From contig NZ_CP016076.1 in NCBI RefSeq assembly GCF_001941625.1, positions 434,001-498,000 of the forward strand: a DNA stretch of 64,000 nt, in the 5' to 3' direction. A model generated the notes under the pieces. It saw nothing but the letters and a program-made list of their open reading frames with translations. It was not told the DNA's origin and did no database searches. The translations under genes were made by a program, and so were the position numbers. Source of the DNA: Actinoalloteichus fjordicus. Its GTDB lineage: Bacteria; Actinomycetota; Actinomycetes; Mycobacteriales; Pseudonocardiaceae. How positions within the stretch are numbered: position 1 is the first letter of the stretch; every line of letters begins with the position of its first letter. Positions 25,390 through 33,167 of the stretch are shown piece by piece.

Positions 25390-26244
25390 ATGTGTCACAT
25401 GAGGCGCGTGACTAGAACTCCCAGGGCCAGGGCTGTCGGACACGCACTGCGCACCCTGCGTGAACAGAAGGGCCTGTCCGCCCGTGAGGTAGGCCGACGA
25501 ATCGGCATTCACTCCACCATCCTCGGGAGGATCGAAGGCGCCACAAAATGGCTTTCACCTCGTGATTTGTCGAGTCTCCTCGGCGCACTGGAAGCTTCAC
25601 CCGAAGAGAGGAATCACATACTCGGGTTGGCTGAGGGAAACGGTCGTCCCGGATGGACGGTCGGCCATGTGCCCGAGCAGCTCGCAACGCTGCTCATGTA
25701 CGAACAGGACGCAACGGCGATCACCGAATGGACGATGACCCTGGTGCCCGGTCTGCTCCAGACTCCCGCCTATGCCCGCGCAGTCATCCACGGTGGTGTC
25801 GACGGCGCGGACGACTCGCTCGTGCTCACGAGAATGGGCCGTCAGCAGGTCATGCGCGGCGTTTCGGCCCCGACGGTCGAAGTAATTCTCGATGAGTCAG
25901 TGCTGTGGCGTCGGATCGGTAGCCGCGCGACGATGGCCGACCAGCTCCAAGAGATCACCGCCCGTGCCAGCCGGGGCGAGTTCGAGGTTCTGGTCCTGCG
26001 GAACGACGCGGGGATGCTCGACGCGCACGCGGGAAGTTTCACGGTGTGGGAGTTTGCGGATGCGCCGCCGATCGCCCATCTAGAGCACATGACCCACGGA
26101 ACATTCCTCGATGCGGCTGACGAGGTTGCCCACTTCCTCGAAGCGCGTCGTAGCCTGCGAGCGGCTGCGATGACCCCGGCTGACTCACTGAAGGTCATCA
26201 CAGCCGCCGCTGATCACCACGCTGGAGGCGAGGCATCACCATGA
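25390..26244 (+). CDS. XRE-family regulator with DUF5753 ligand-like domain
   Basis: The 284-aa protein starts at ATG 25390, preceded by ggaggagttacc. Its HTH (about residues 15-65, with LSAREVGRRIGIHSTILGRI) is followed by the DUF5753 domain (about 95-270; WTMTLVPGLLQTPAYARAVI near its start, ending LEARRSLRAAAMTPADS). Actinobacteria carry many of these XRE genes paired with a DUF397 gene; some influence antibiotic production or differentiation. It overlaps the DUF397 gene by 4 bp and is divergent from the seven-gene operon, which it may regulate. Base composition is less GC-rich than the core genes. Confidence 0.92.
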   Translation: MCHMRRVTRTPRARAVGHALRTLREQKGLSAREVGRRIGIHSTILGRIEGATKWLSPRDLSSLLGALEASPEERNHILGLAEGNGRPGWTVGHVPEQLATLLMYEQDATAITEWTMTLVPGLLQTPAYARAVIHGGVDGADDSLVLTRMGRQQVMRGVSAPTVEVILDESVLWRRIGSRATMADQLQEITARASRGEFEVLVLRNDAGMLDAHAGSFTVWEFADAPPIAHLEHMTHGTFLDAADEVAHFLEARRSLRAAAMTPADSLKVITAAADHHAGGEASP

Positions 26245-26435
26245 CGGTACAACCCATGAGTGGGTGGAGAACGTCGGCACGGTCGGCGAAACAAGGCAAC
26301 TGCATTGAGATCGGCCAGGCCTCAGGCTTGGTCGGCATCCGGGACACGAAGAACCGGGACGGCGGCACCCTCGTGGTCGACCGGGCGGCCTTCGGCGCCT
26401 TACTCGCGTCGATCCGGGCCGACCGGCTCCGCTGA
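26241..26435 (+). CDS. DUF397 protein, partner of the XRE regulator
   Basis: The 64-aa protein has the DUF397 signature (GWRTSARSAKQGNCIEIGQ, then VGIRDTKNRDGGTLVVDRAAF and a terminal IRADRLR). It is coupled to the XRE gene (ATGA). DUF397 proteins are thought to bind or modulate their XRE partners. The 3' ~105 bp are nearly identical to the second DUF397 gene at 27081-27269, a recent duplication or conversion. Confidence 0.9.
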   Translation: MTVQPMSGWRTSARSAKQGNCIEIGQASGLVGIRDTKNRDGGTLVVDRAAFGALLASIRADRLR

Positions 26436-26490
26436 GCCCACGGCGGTCACCCGGCCACGCGGGTGCCGCATCAGAGCCACTACACACGCG

Positions 26491-26536
26491 ACAGCATTCC
26501 GCCCCGTTACCGCGAGGCGTCGGGGCGGAATGCTGT
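26491..26536 (+). terminator. Strong intrinsic terminator after XRE-DUF397
   Basis: The perfect 16-bp arms acagcattccgccccg (26491-26506) and cggggcggaatgctgt (26521-26536) enclose a 14-nt loop. Confidence 0.85.
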
Positions 26537-26674
26537 CAACAGCGTCCCGACGTGTACTCGGGGCGGGGCTGAAGGTACGGGCATCAGGTGCTGTCAGGCG
26601 TCGTCCTTGTCGGTGCCGACAAGATCCTTGACCTTGTCGTCGCCTTGTGGCAATGATTCGTATCACGGTCGAAC

Positions 26675-26929
26675 TCATCCTTCGGCGGCTTCGCCATCGG
26701 TGACTGAGACCTCTTCCCGCCGTCCTTGTGCGGTGAACGTCGCCTGGACCTTGGGAAGGTGTTGCTTCACGAGGTGGACCAGGTGAAGCGTGCGCCGGAG
26801 TCGCTCACCGTGGACGGTCGGCTCGGTGGGAGCCGTCCAACGCTCCTCCCCACCACAGAGGTTGCACGTCTGAATTCCGTCATTAACGGAAAACTCGAGC
26901 TGGATGGGGTGTACACGCACAGTTGCCAT
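26675..26929 (-). CDS. Small CxxC protein (unknown)
   Basis: The 84-aa minus-strand frame from ATG 26929 encodes an LEFSVNDGIQTCNLCGGEE block (one CxxC pair) and a basic helical part (RRTLHLVHLVKQHLPKVQ). The frame is open further upstream to 27082, so a longer N-terminus with a non-ATG start is possible. It lies between the two DUF397 genes on the opposite strand. Composition and codon use look coding, but the ribosome-binding site is weak. No family assigned. Confidence 0.5.
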   Translation of the reverse strand: MATVRVHPIQLEFSVNDGIQTCNLCGGEERWTAPTEPTVHGERLRRTLHLVHLVKQHLPKVQATFTAQGRREEVSVTDGEAAEG

Positions 26930-27080
26930 GACCTGGAGCTTACGGAGTTCGATGTCCGTTACAGGCAGAGGATGAGTGCGGGCAGAGCGATGCCGACCTG
27001 TGGCGTTCAGTAGGCGGGGCGTGGTCAGGGCTGCGGCTTCTGCGGCACTGTCCAAGATCATCATCAGGGAGCGAGGCAGC

Positions 27081-27269
27081 ATGACGGTACTGCACGGCTG
27101 GCGGAAGAGCAGCCGGTCTGGTCAGCAGAGCTCCTGCGTCGAAGTCGGCTACGCGCCTGGTGTGGTCGGCATCCGGGACACGAAGAACCGGGACGGCGGC
27201 ACCCTCGTGGTTGACCGGGCGGCCTTCGGCGTCTTCGTCGCGTCGATCCGGGCCGACCGGCTCCGTTGA
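27081..27269 (+). CDS. Second DUF397 protein (orphan, no XRE gene of its own)
   Basis: The 62-aa DUF397 protein (HGWRKSSRSGQQSSCVEVGY, then VGIRDTKNRDGGTLVVDRAAF) starts at ATG 27081 with a gggagcgagg site upstream. Its last ~35 codons are nearly identical at DNA level to those of the DUF397 gene at 26241-26435, whereas the 5' part differs, which suggests partial gene conversion. No XRE gene is adjacent, so it may share the upstream regulator. Confidence 0.88.
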   Translation: MTVLHGWRKSSRSGQQSSCVEVGYAPGVVGIRDTKNRDGGTLVVDRAAFGVFVASIRADRLR

Positions 27270-27275
27270 GTCACT

Positions 27276-27304
27276 GGCGGCCACCTGGTCAGCGGGTGGC
27301 CGCC
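27276..27304 (+). terminator. Terminator after the second DUF397 gene
   Basis: The perfect 10-bp arms ggcggccacc (27276-27285) and ggtggccgcc (27295-27304) enclose a 9-nt loop, 6 bp beyond the stop codon. Confidence 0.75.
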
Positions 27305-27475
27305 ACCCGCGTGGCGGTCGGGGAGCGGGCGCCCGACCGCGCAGATTATCGACACAGTGATCGAAGCTCGGGCCTATTCAGGTCGACTTCCCGGCGATGC
27401 ACAGCGCACAGTAAGAGGCCGACAGGACTGCGTGCGATACTACAAGCTCCAAAGTATTGAGCATTGGGGGCGATA

Positions 27476-28648
27476 ATGGATGAGCTGGTGTACCGCTCGA
27501 CAGATGCGCGTTTGACCGTACGTCACGTGCGTCTGTCCGGGACCAACGAGCAGATCGGCGAATCGCTTGGCGACATTGCTCGCTCACGATATGGAGTATC
27601 GGCGCAGGACCTACTGCTGCCTGAGGAATTAGTCGCCAGTCGGCGCGAGTGGGCATCCCGCCATTATCCGGAGCTGCTGGTGCGCGGCGCGGGGATCGCC
27701 CGCTCCTTCGGTCTGGACCCATCGGACCCACGGGTCGATGCACTCGGCGTGGGATACAACGTGCAGTTGCCAGTGCCCCCGCAGGTGATGGGCTGTTCGG
27801 TGGTCGCCACTCCGACGACAGATGCCGGCCTCGTGGTGCAGCGCAATTTCGATTTCGGTTTTCTCTCGCTACCGGAGATGATTCTCGGTCCGGGTGCCCC
27901 GGAAGCACCTGCCATGCTGAGTGAGCCTTACCTGATGGAGGTTCACCCGACTGACGGAGGAATGAGTGCACTGTTCATGTGCGCCTTCGATCTCTGTAAC
28001 GGAGTGATCGACGGCATCAACGAAGCCGGCCTCGTGGTCTCGATGATGCAGCTTATCGACCAGACTAGTCCGGTCTTCGCGCCTCCTGCCGTCGGGCCGG
28101 GATTAAACGAGTTCGAGGTGCTTCGCTTCATTCTCGATCGCTGTCGCACCGTCCAGGATGCCCAGCGGGTATTCGAAGAGCAGCAGCCATACTTGTCCTG
28201 GTTGCCCTGCCATTACGTCATCGCCGACGCCGGGGGTGCCGTGATGTTGGCCGAGCCCGGCGACGACAATGTGATGCAGATCCGGATGGCGCGGGGCGAA
28301 CCGATGTGCTCGACCAATCACAGCCTGCTCCGGCCGTTGCCGGACTCGGCGCAGAACGACCCGGAGGTCCGTGGTTCGCTTGATCGGCTGAACCTGATGG
28401 AGACCGACCTGATTGTTGAACCCGCCGGATCATTCACCTCCGAGCACCTTGCCTCCGTTGCGGAGAAGGTCGCAGTGAGTACGCTACGGCCAGAAGACGG
28501 GTCGGTACTCGGCGGCACGCTCTGGTCGTCGTCGTATCGACCCGAAGAACGTACTCTGTCTATTCGATACTGGTCGGGGCCAGGGGAACCCGGCGGCTGC
28601 CCGGACTTCTCCCCCGAGATGCACTTCGAACTCGCCTCTGCAACGTGA
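27476..28648 (+). CDS. Ntn-hydrolase, C45 (acyl-CoA:6-APA acyltransferase-like) family
   Basis: The 390-aa protein starts at ATG 27476, with gggggcg upstream. The region around MGCSVVATPTTDAGLVVQRN (Cys107) resembles the autoprocessing site of the C45/choloylglycine-hydrolase superfamily, where cleavage before Cys exposes it as nucleophile for linear amide bonds. Later motifs (GVIDGINEAGLVVSMM, CSTNHSLL) also fit. Likely a cytosolic amidohydrolase or acyltransferase; substrate unknown. GC content and codon use are lower and less biased than in flanking core genes, suggesting transfer. It is alone in its transcription unit and followed by a hairpin. Confidence 0.8.
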   Translation: MDELVYRSTDARLTVRHVRLSGTNEQIGESLGDIARSRYGVSAQDLLLPEELVASRREWASRHYPELLVRGAGIARSFGLDPSDPRVDALGVGYNVQLPVPPQVMGCSVVATPTTDAGLVVQRNFDFGFLSLPEMILGPGAPEAPAMLSEPYLMEVHPTDGGMSALFMCAFDLCNGVIDGINEAGLVVSMMQLIDQTSPVFAPPAVGPGLNEFEVLRFILDRCRTVQDAQRVFEEQQPYLSWLPCHYVIADAGGAVMLAEPGDDNVMQIRMARGEPMCSTNHSLLRPLPDSAQNDPEVRGSLDRLNLMETDLIVEPAGSFTSEHLASVAEKVAVSTLRPEDGSVLGGTLWSSSYRPEERTLSIRYWSGPGEPGGCPDFSPEMHFELASAT

Positions 28649-28653
28649 CGTCT

Positions 28654-28683
28654 CGGCCGAGTCCGCTGCCCAGTACTCGGCCG
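28654..28683 (+). terminator. Terminator after the C45-like gene
   Basis: The perfect 9-bp arms cggccgagt (28654-28662) and actcggccg (28675-28683) enclose a 12-nt loop, 5 bp beyond the stop codon. Confidence 0.7.
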
Positions 28684-29034
28684 GATCACATCGAGTGATC
28701 TATTCCATTGGCAGTAGGCCGCACTGAGCGGCGGAGCTGTCCAGAATCCCCATCCCGGCTAGGAGCAAGGCGAGTGCGTTTTCTGGGGGATCGCAGAACA
28801 ACTCACTCGCCATGCCTCCTCGAGGTACCTGCTGGGAAGCCTGAGTCTGGTTGATCGTACCGCGCTGTTATCTCTCTTCGCGAACGCCAGCTGACGCTTC
28901 TGCCGACCACGGGTCACCACGCCATCTCCAGTGCGGTCTGGGTGACCTCCGTCTCGTCCGCAGGATACGGGGGAGGGGAATTGTCATGGCCATCTCGAAC
29001 CGGAGCTGCCGAGCCTCCTGCGTGGACCCAAACT
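28684..29034. other. 351-bp gap upstream of the immunity-like array's 3' end
   Basis: I see no convincing gene, RNA or strong repeat here. A short plus-strand frame (28851-29084) overlaps the end of the first immunity-like gene antisense and looks like its shadow. Confidence 0.5.
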
Positions 29035-29382
29035 TCAGAACATGCAAGTATTGTCGGGAATTATCCCGTCGGCCCGATAATTGACACTCGACACGACGGG
29101 TGATTCTCGTTTGATCCGTTCCGCCAGGACCTTCCCGCGCTCACGCCAGTCCTCTTCGATCTCCTCGCTCGGGAAACCTGAATTCCGGTAATCGTCCGGC
29201 TTATATGTCGCCTGGTACTCGGCATCCCAGGCGATAATCTCGACGACTAGATCGGCAGGAAGCTGCAGCTCCTCCGCTGCCTCCTCTATCGGGTGGCCGT
29301 ACTCCTCGGGGTCGTCTGCATAGTAATAGAAGGGCTCCTCCTGCCAGCCGACCAGCAATGATACGTCAATAGAACGAGACAA
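29035..29382 (-). CDS. Immunity-like acidic protein, paralogue 1
   Basis: The 115-aa protein is assigned a TTG start at 29382, preceded by gggagttaga in the same arrangement as paralogue 3. It is acidic and cytosolic. Shared blocks across the three tandem copies are GW-x-E-x-PFYY, DPEEY, AAEELQLP, AWDAEYQAT, ERIKRESPVV and a terminal TC-x-F. Short acidic tandem paralogues directly after a candidate toxin gene are typical immunity proteins of polymorphic toxin systems. This role is inferred from context; the family was not recognised. It lies 23 bp after paralogue 2. Confidence 0.75.
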   Translation of the reverse strand: MSRSIDVSLLVGWQEEPFYYYADDPEEYGHPIEEAAEELQLPADLVVEIIAWDAEYQATYKPDDYRNSGFPSEEIEEDWRERGKVLAERIKRESPVVSSVNYRADGIIPDNTCMF

Positions 29383-29405
29383 TCTAACTCCCTGTGCGCG
29401 AGGGA

Positions 29406-29759
29406 TCAGAATACGCAAGTGTGCGGCGGAATCACTCCGTCGGCTCGGTAGTCTACGCTCACTACTACGGGTGATTCCCGTTTGATGCGTTCTGCCAGTG
29501 CCTTCCCGCGCTCGCGCCAGGCTTCCTCGGCCTCTGGCGACGGAAACCCAGACTCCAGCCCGCGCGAACCGGTCGGATCGTATGTCGCCTGATATTCGGC
29601 ATCCCAGGCTGTGATCTCTGTGACCAGGTCAGCTGGCAGCTGCAATTCCTCCGCAGCCTCTTCGATGGAATGGCAGTACTCTTCTGGATCGTCCCAATCA
29701 TAGTAAAACGGGTCCTCTTGCCAGCCGGCGAGAAATCCTACGTCAACAGATCGAGTCAT
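29406..29759 (-). CDS. Immunity-like acidic protein, paralogue 2
   Basis: The 117-aa protein starts at ATG 29759 with gggagctgag upstream. It is homologous along its whole length to the copies on either side (GWQEDPFYYDWDDPEEYCHS, AAEELQLPADLVTEI, ERIKRESPVVVSVDYRADG) but is the most divergent, with an insert near SRGLESGFPSPEAEEAW and a different C-terminus (PPHTCVF). Divergence among copies fits immunity to several toxin variants. Confidence 0.75.
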   Translation of the reverse strand: MTRSVDVGFLAGWQEDPFYYDWDDPEEYCHSIEEAAEELQLPADLVTEITAWDAEYQATYDPTGSRGLESGFPSPEAEEAWRERGKALAERIKRESPVVVSVDYRADGVIPPHTCVF

Positions 29760-29895
29760 CTCAGCTCCCATGCGGAAAGAGTGAATGCTGCGGTTGAGTG
29801 ATGCTGAACGCGAACTGCTGGCGGACCGGTTTCCGGAGGAAGACCATCTCTCTGGCGCAAGGCCGCCCGATGGCCGCACTCCTCGGGCAGTGGGG

Positions 29896-30243
29896 TCAGA
29901 ACATGCAAGAATAGTCGGGAATCACCCCGTTGGCCCGGTAATTGACGCTAGACACTACGGGCGATTCACGTTTGATGCGTTCCGCCAGCGCCTTCCCCCG
30001 TTCGCGCCATGCTTCCTCGACCTTGACGCTCGGGAAGCCTGAATTTCGATGATCATCAGGCTTGAACGTCGCCTGATACTCGGCATCCCACGCTACGATG
30101 TCGGCGACCAGGTCGTCGGGAAGTTGCAATTCCTCTGCGGCGTCCTCGATTGAATGTCCGTACTCTTCCGGGTCGGACCCGTGGTAATAAAAGGGATCTT
30201 CTTCCCAGCCGACCAACAGTGCCACTACAATAGAACGAGACAA
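29896..30243 (-). CDS. Immunity-like acidic protein, paralogue 3 (next to the toxin gene)
   Basis: The 115-aa protein starts at TTG 30243, one base after the toxin stop, with aggagc (inside the toxin 3' end) as ribosome-binding site. This tight coupling makes it the likely cognate immunity protein. Motifs: GWEEDPFYYHGSDPEEYGHS, AAEELQLPDDLVADI, AWDAEYQATFKPDDHRNSGF. A 136-bp gap, with no gene I trust, separates it from paralogue 2. Confidence 0.78.
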   Translation of the reverse strand: MSRSIVVALLVGWEEDPFYYHGSDPEEYGHSIEDAAEELQLPDDLVADIVAWDAEYQATFKPDDHRNSGFPSVKVEEAWRERGKALAERIKRESPVVSSVNYRANGVIPDYSCMF

Positions 30244-30244
30244 T

Positions 30245-30733
30245 TTAGCTCCTATGAAGACGTCTGCGGACTTTATGCTTGAGTGAGATCGGATGTGCGC
30301 CTACGATCAACCCGTCGCGGGTGACAGTGATGGCAATACGTCGCCTTTCGCCTTTGAATACCACCTCATACACTCGGCGGTTGACGCCACTATATCCAAC
30401 GACCTCACCTCGTTCGAGAGCGGCGAACACCAGCGGAATGATATCTTCTCTAGGTACCCGCATCTTGCCGAACTGTTCTACGCGTCGCCAATCCAGAATG
30501 TGCTCTTCGCCGCCATCTGGGTTCCGTCCCTCCACCCAGACGATCCGCCCGTCCGGCAGTTTGCTGATGCGGGTGACGTTCTGCGGGTTGATCATCACGC
30601 CCGCGCGTTCTCGGTCGGCGATCCAGTCCGCTTCCTGTTCCTCTCGCGCGGTGGCGCCACGGTCCGCCGGTCCGTCGTTGCCGGGCGGCGCGCCCGCGCC
30701 CACCTCACCGTCGCTCCGCGATGCTCCCGACAT
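30245..30733 (-). CDS. Candidate BECR/EndoU-like RNase toxin
   Basis: The 162-aa protein from ATG 30733 has a disordered Gly/Asp-rich N-terminus (1-40) followed by a compact domain (about 45-150): GGEEHILDWRRVEQFG, a helix MRVPREDIIPLVFAALERGE, then strands RRVYEVVFKGERRRIAITV and DGLIVGAHPIS. The helix-then-sheet order and the IVGAHP ending resemble BECR-fold domains (DUF4258, EndoU, RelE-like) used as RNase tips of polymorphic toxins. This is resemblance, not a confirmed match. The 5' end overlaps the helical-protein gene by 29 bp in another frame, so the two may be separate coupled genes or a frameshifted fusion. Three immunity-like genes follow. Confidence 0.6.
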   Translation of the reverse strand: MSGASRSDGEVGAGAPPGNDGPADRGATAREEQEADWIADRERAGVMINPQNVTRISKLPDGRIVWVEGRNPDGGEEHILDWRRVEQFGKMRVPREDIIPLVFAALERGEVVGYSGVNRRVYEVVFKGERRRIAITVTRDGLIVGAHPISLKHKVRRRLHRS

Positions 30734-31031
30734 CGACCCGACCAGGTCGGCCGCCAGCGCCGATTCCGTGTCCTGCGATGGAAATGCAGTAGCCGTCGAT
30801 GATGTCCTGTGCCTGGACTATGGCCGTATGGGCCAGCCGTACGTCGTCGCCGGCCTCGGCTCCGAGTCTGCGCATCTCGTGCACCTGTGGCCAGACCGAC
30901 CCGGCGGTGCCTTGGTCGAAGATCTCTCTCCCCTCGCTGATCGCCGTCTCTGCCACTACTGCCGCGTTCCGTGCCTCCGACAGCAGGGCATGCGCTCGCC
31001 GCAACTGCTCGACCACCTCCGTTACGGACAT
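30705..31031 (-). CDS. Small helical protein (DUF6244/WXG-like), toxin-module head
   Basis: The 108-aa protein from ATG 31031 is almost wholly alpha-helical (MSVTEVVEQLRRAHALLSEA, VWPQVHEMRRLGAEAGDDVR, AHTAIVQAQDIIDGY). It resembles the short helical-hairpin proteins of actinobacteria (DUF6244-like) that sit upstream of variable genes. Residues 1-96 are encoded by a 392-bp segment repeated exactly at 37867-38258. Here the frame runs on to GRPGRVDVGSIAERR and overlaps the toxin gene; at the other copy it stops at GRP. Presumed role: delivery or partner domain for the toxin (inference). Confidence 0.65.
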   Translation of the reverse strand: MSVTEVVEQLRRAHALLSEARNAAVVAETAISEGREIFDQGTAGSVWPQVHEMRRLGAEAGDDVRLAHTAIVQAQDIIDGYCISIAGHGIGAGGRPGRVDVGSIAERR

Positions 31032-31136
31032 CGCACGATCCCTCACTCTCAGTGCCCGTCGCCATGGTGCCCGATCGTCGAATCGAAGTCGACCGAGTTC
31101 CGCAAACCTGTGGACAACTTGTGCGACCGAGCGCAC
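30745..31136. repeat. 392-bp exact direct repeat, copy A
   Basis: The sequence is identical, base for base as far as I can read, to 37867-38258 in the same orientation. It covers the upstream region and first 96 codons of the helical-protein gene. It begins at ggtcggccgcc and ends at gagcgcac. The two copies flank the seven-gene operon at 31382-37618. Confidence 0.9.
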
Positions 31137-31232
31137 ACCGGCCACCGGTAGCCTGCCTCCTCTGACGCGGGGTGGGCGCGGACGGGAACTTTCCACCGAC
31201 CGGACTATTGGACTCCGCGCGTCACCGTCGGA

Positions 31233-31382
31233 TCAGTAGATCACCGTGCCGCGCGGGATGCTGCCATCGCCGAGATACTCGGCGCGGGCCACGGCAGGGC
31301 ACTCCCTGTTGATGCTCGCCGCGAGATCCTTAGTTCGAGCGGGCCTGGCTTGTTCGGCTTCGGGCGTGCAGTGTGGGCTTTC
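31233..31382 (-). pseudogene. Decapitated fourth immunity-like gene (C-terminal fragment)
   Basis: On the minus strand, from about 31382 to the TGA at 31233-31235, an open frame without start reads SPHCTPEAEQARPARTKDLA, then SINRECPAVARAEYLGDGS and IPRGTVIY. It aligns without gaps to the last ~49 residues of immunity-like paralogue 2 (SGFPSPEAEEAW..., ERIKRESPVV..., IPPHTCVF). The N-terminal two thirds are missing; the fragment abuts the 3' end of the epimerase gene. It marks the junction where the metabolic operon meets the old toxin array. Confidence 0.7.
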
Positions 31383-32512
31383 TACGCCTCACGTACCTCG
31401 GTGGCGTGCTGGTGGTTGCCGTGGCCGAACCGGGAGCGCACAGCCTGTACGGCGCGGCTGGACGCGGTACCGTCCCCGAACGGCGTCGGGAGGCTCGCTA
31501 GGCGGGCGTTGATCGCCGGGGCGTTGCGTATCCAGGTCACCAGGGTCTGGCTGATCCTCTCGTCGCAGGGGAGCATCCTGCTGCCGAAGGCGTGCTCGAC
31601 TTCGGGGCGTTCATTACTGCATCGGATGATGAGGATGGGGCGTTTGAGGATCGTGGCTTCTTCCTGGATACCACCCGAATCGGTAACAAGACCCGCTGCG
31701 TGGCGAATGAGGGCGAGCAGCACCGGATAGTCGAGTGGTTCAGTCCGCCGGAGCTGGCAGGCGAGGTGGTCAAGCCCGAACGTCCTGATGTTGCGCCGCG
31801 TCCGGGGATGTTGGGGGAACACGACTGGCATGGGTGATGCGACCAGTTGACGCAGGATGGCGGCGAGATTGACGGGGTTGTCGGCGTTTTCTGGTCGGTG
31901 GATGGTCGCCAGCACGAACCTGCCGGGCGTCAGTCGGAGACCGGAGAGGATGTGTGCCTGTTTCTGTGCGTCCGGCAGTGCGGTGGCAACAGCCTCGACG
32001 ATGGTGTTGCCAGTAATCTCAATGCGCTCCGGGACAATGCGTTCGGCTAAGAGGTTGTCCCTGGCGAGTGAGTTCGGGGCGCAGCACAGGTCGGCGAGGT
32101 GGTCGATGAGCACGCGGTGGTGTTCTTCGGGCATTGCGCGGTCAAAGCTGCGCAGACCGGCTTCAAGATGCACGAGCGGCGTGCTGGTGGCATTCGCGGC
32201 TAGCGCTCCGGCCAGCGCCGACGTGGTGTCTCCCTGCACGAGCACAGCGTCCGGTTCGTGCAGAGTGAGGACCTGATCGAGAGCGGTCACCAGGTCGCCG
32301 AGCTGGTGGCCACGGCTGATGTCGCGGTCGACGTGGGCGTCGAGCACGATGTCCGGTGTGATCTGCCCGGCCATGCCAGCGCTGAAGTGCTGGCCAGTGT
32401 GCACGACGAGTGCCTCGCTACCGAGGAGTTCGGCGACCGGGCCGAGCTTGATGGCTTCGGGGCGGGTGCCCACGACGACGGCAATGCGCACAGAACGATC
32501 GCTGGCGGTCAC
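31382..32512 (-). CDS. wecB: UDP-N-acetylglucosamine 2-epimerase (non-hydrolysing)
   Basis: The 376-aa protein starts at GTG 32512. It has the family blocks VVGTRPEAIKLGPV, VQGDTTSALAGALAA, HLEAGLRS, TGNTIVEAV, TIHRPEN and GLVTDSGGIQEEA. The usual PEEINR substrate loop reads PEEHHR, with Asn replaced by His. The enzyme interconverts UDP-GlcNAc and UDP-ManNAc in the cytosol. As the last gene of the operon, overlapping the NUDIX gene by 4 bp, it suggests a nucleotide-sugar product or cofactor for the pathway. The 3' end touches the immunity-gene fragment. Confidence 0.9.
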   Translation of the reverse strand: MTASDRSVRIAVVVGTRPEAIKLGPVAELLGSEALVVHTGQHFSAGMAGQITPDIVLDAHVDRDISRGHQLGDLVTALDQVLTLHEPDAVLVQGDTTSALAGALAANATSTPLVHLEAGLRSFDRAMPEEHHRVLIDHLADLCCAPNSLARDNLLAERIVPERIEITGNTIVEAVATALPDAQKQAHILSGLRLTPGRFVLATIHRPENADNPVNLAAILRQLVASPMPVVFPQHPRTRRNIRTFGLDHLACQLRRTEPLDYPVLLALIRHAAGLVTDSGGIQEEATILKRPILIIRCSNERPEVEHAFGSRMLPCDERISQTLVTWIRNAPAINARLASLPTPFGDGTASSRAVQAVRSRFGHGNHQHATEVREA

Positions 32513-33159
32513 CAGAACACGTGCGTCCGTTCGCCCGCGCAGAAACGACGTGCGGCGACGAACAGACGCAGGTAGAGCTGGTCGAGTTTGAGGTAGTTGG
32601 GGATCAGGTCGGCCGTGGTCAGAGTCGCCTCGCTGTACTCGAGGCCGTTGTCGGTGCGAGTGGCGTAGCGGGCGGGCACGGCGTCGGTGGCGCCGTCGGC
32701 AAGCGTGATCGCGTCGTCCAGCGCGATCTCCACCAGGCCGGACACTTCGGCGTCGGCGAGCGGAATCTCTTCTAGGGCCACGTCCAGGGGGATCAAGTGC
32801 CAGTGCTGGAACTCCCGCTCGATATAGTCGGGGGCGAGGGTGACGGCTGTCTGTCGCAGGCCGATCGGGTACAGGTCGCCGTAGGTGATGTGCAACCCAA
32901 GCTCCTCGTGGACCTCACGCACGCCTTCGGGAATCGTCTCGCCAGCCTGGTAGTGGCCGCCTACGGTGATGTCAGCGTAGTCCGGTCGATCGAAGGTGTA
33001 CCGCCCCGGAGCCTTCTTCTGAAGTACCACGCGTTGGGTAGTGGAGTTGATCGCGAGCGCCGAAAAGGTGCGGTGCCACAAGCCCTTGGCGTGAGCGATC
33101 TTCTTGTCCTCTGTGCCGATGTGTTCATAGCGGTCGTTGAAAACGTCGATCAGTTTCAC
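32509..33159 (-). CDS. NUDIX hydrolase
   Basis: The 216-aa protein starts at GTG 33159. The NUDIX box GGHYQAGETIPEGVREVHEE fits GX5EX7REUXEEXGU. The N-terminal part (KLIDVFNDRYEHIGTEDK, LWHRTFSALAI) resembles isopentenyl-diphosphate-isomerase-like or YfcD-like NUDIX proteins, and there is a ~90-residue C-terminal extension. Likely hydrolyses a nucleoside or other diphosphate linkage in the cytosol. The substrate is unknown; the neighbouring nucleotidyltransferase suggests a nucleotide-activated intermediate. It begins 8 bp after the upstream gene. Confidence 0.88.
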   Translation of the reverse strand: MKLIDVFNDRYEHIGTEDKKIAHAKGLWHRTFSALAINSTTQRVVLQKKAPGRYTFDRPDYADITVGGHYQAGETIPEGVREVHEELGLHITYGDLYPIGLRQTAVTLAPDYIEREFQHWHLIPLDVALEEIPLADAEVSGLVEIALDDAITLADGATDAVPARYATRTDNGLEYSEATLTTADLIPNYLKLDQLYLRLFVAARRFCAGERTHVFW

Positions 33160-33167
33160 AGCTGTCC

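Noticed and set aside
29785-30042. Plus-strand frame starting MLRLSDAERELLADRFPEED
   Set aside because: The start loosely recalls DUF1707, but most of it is antisense to immunity-like paralogue 3 and no further similarity is seen.
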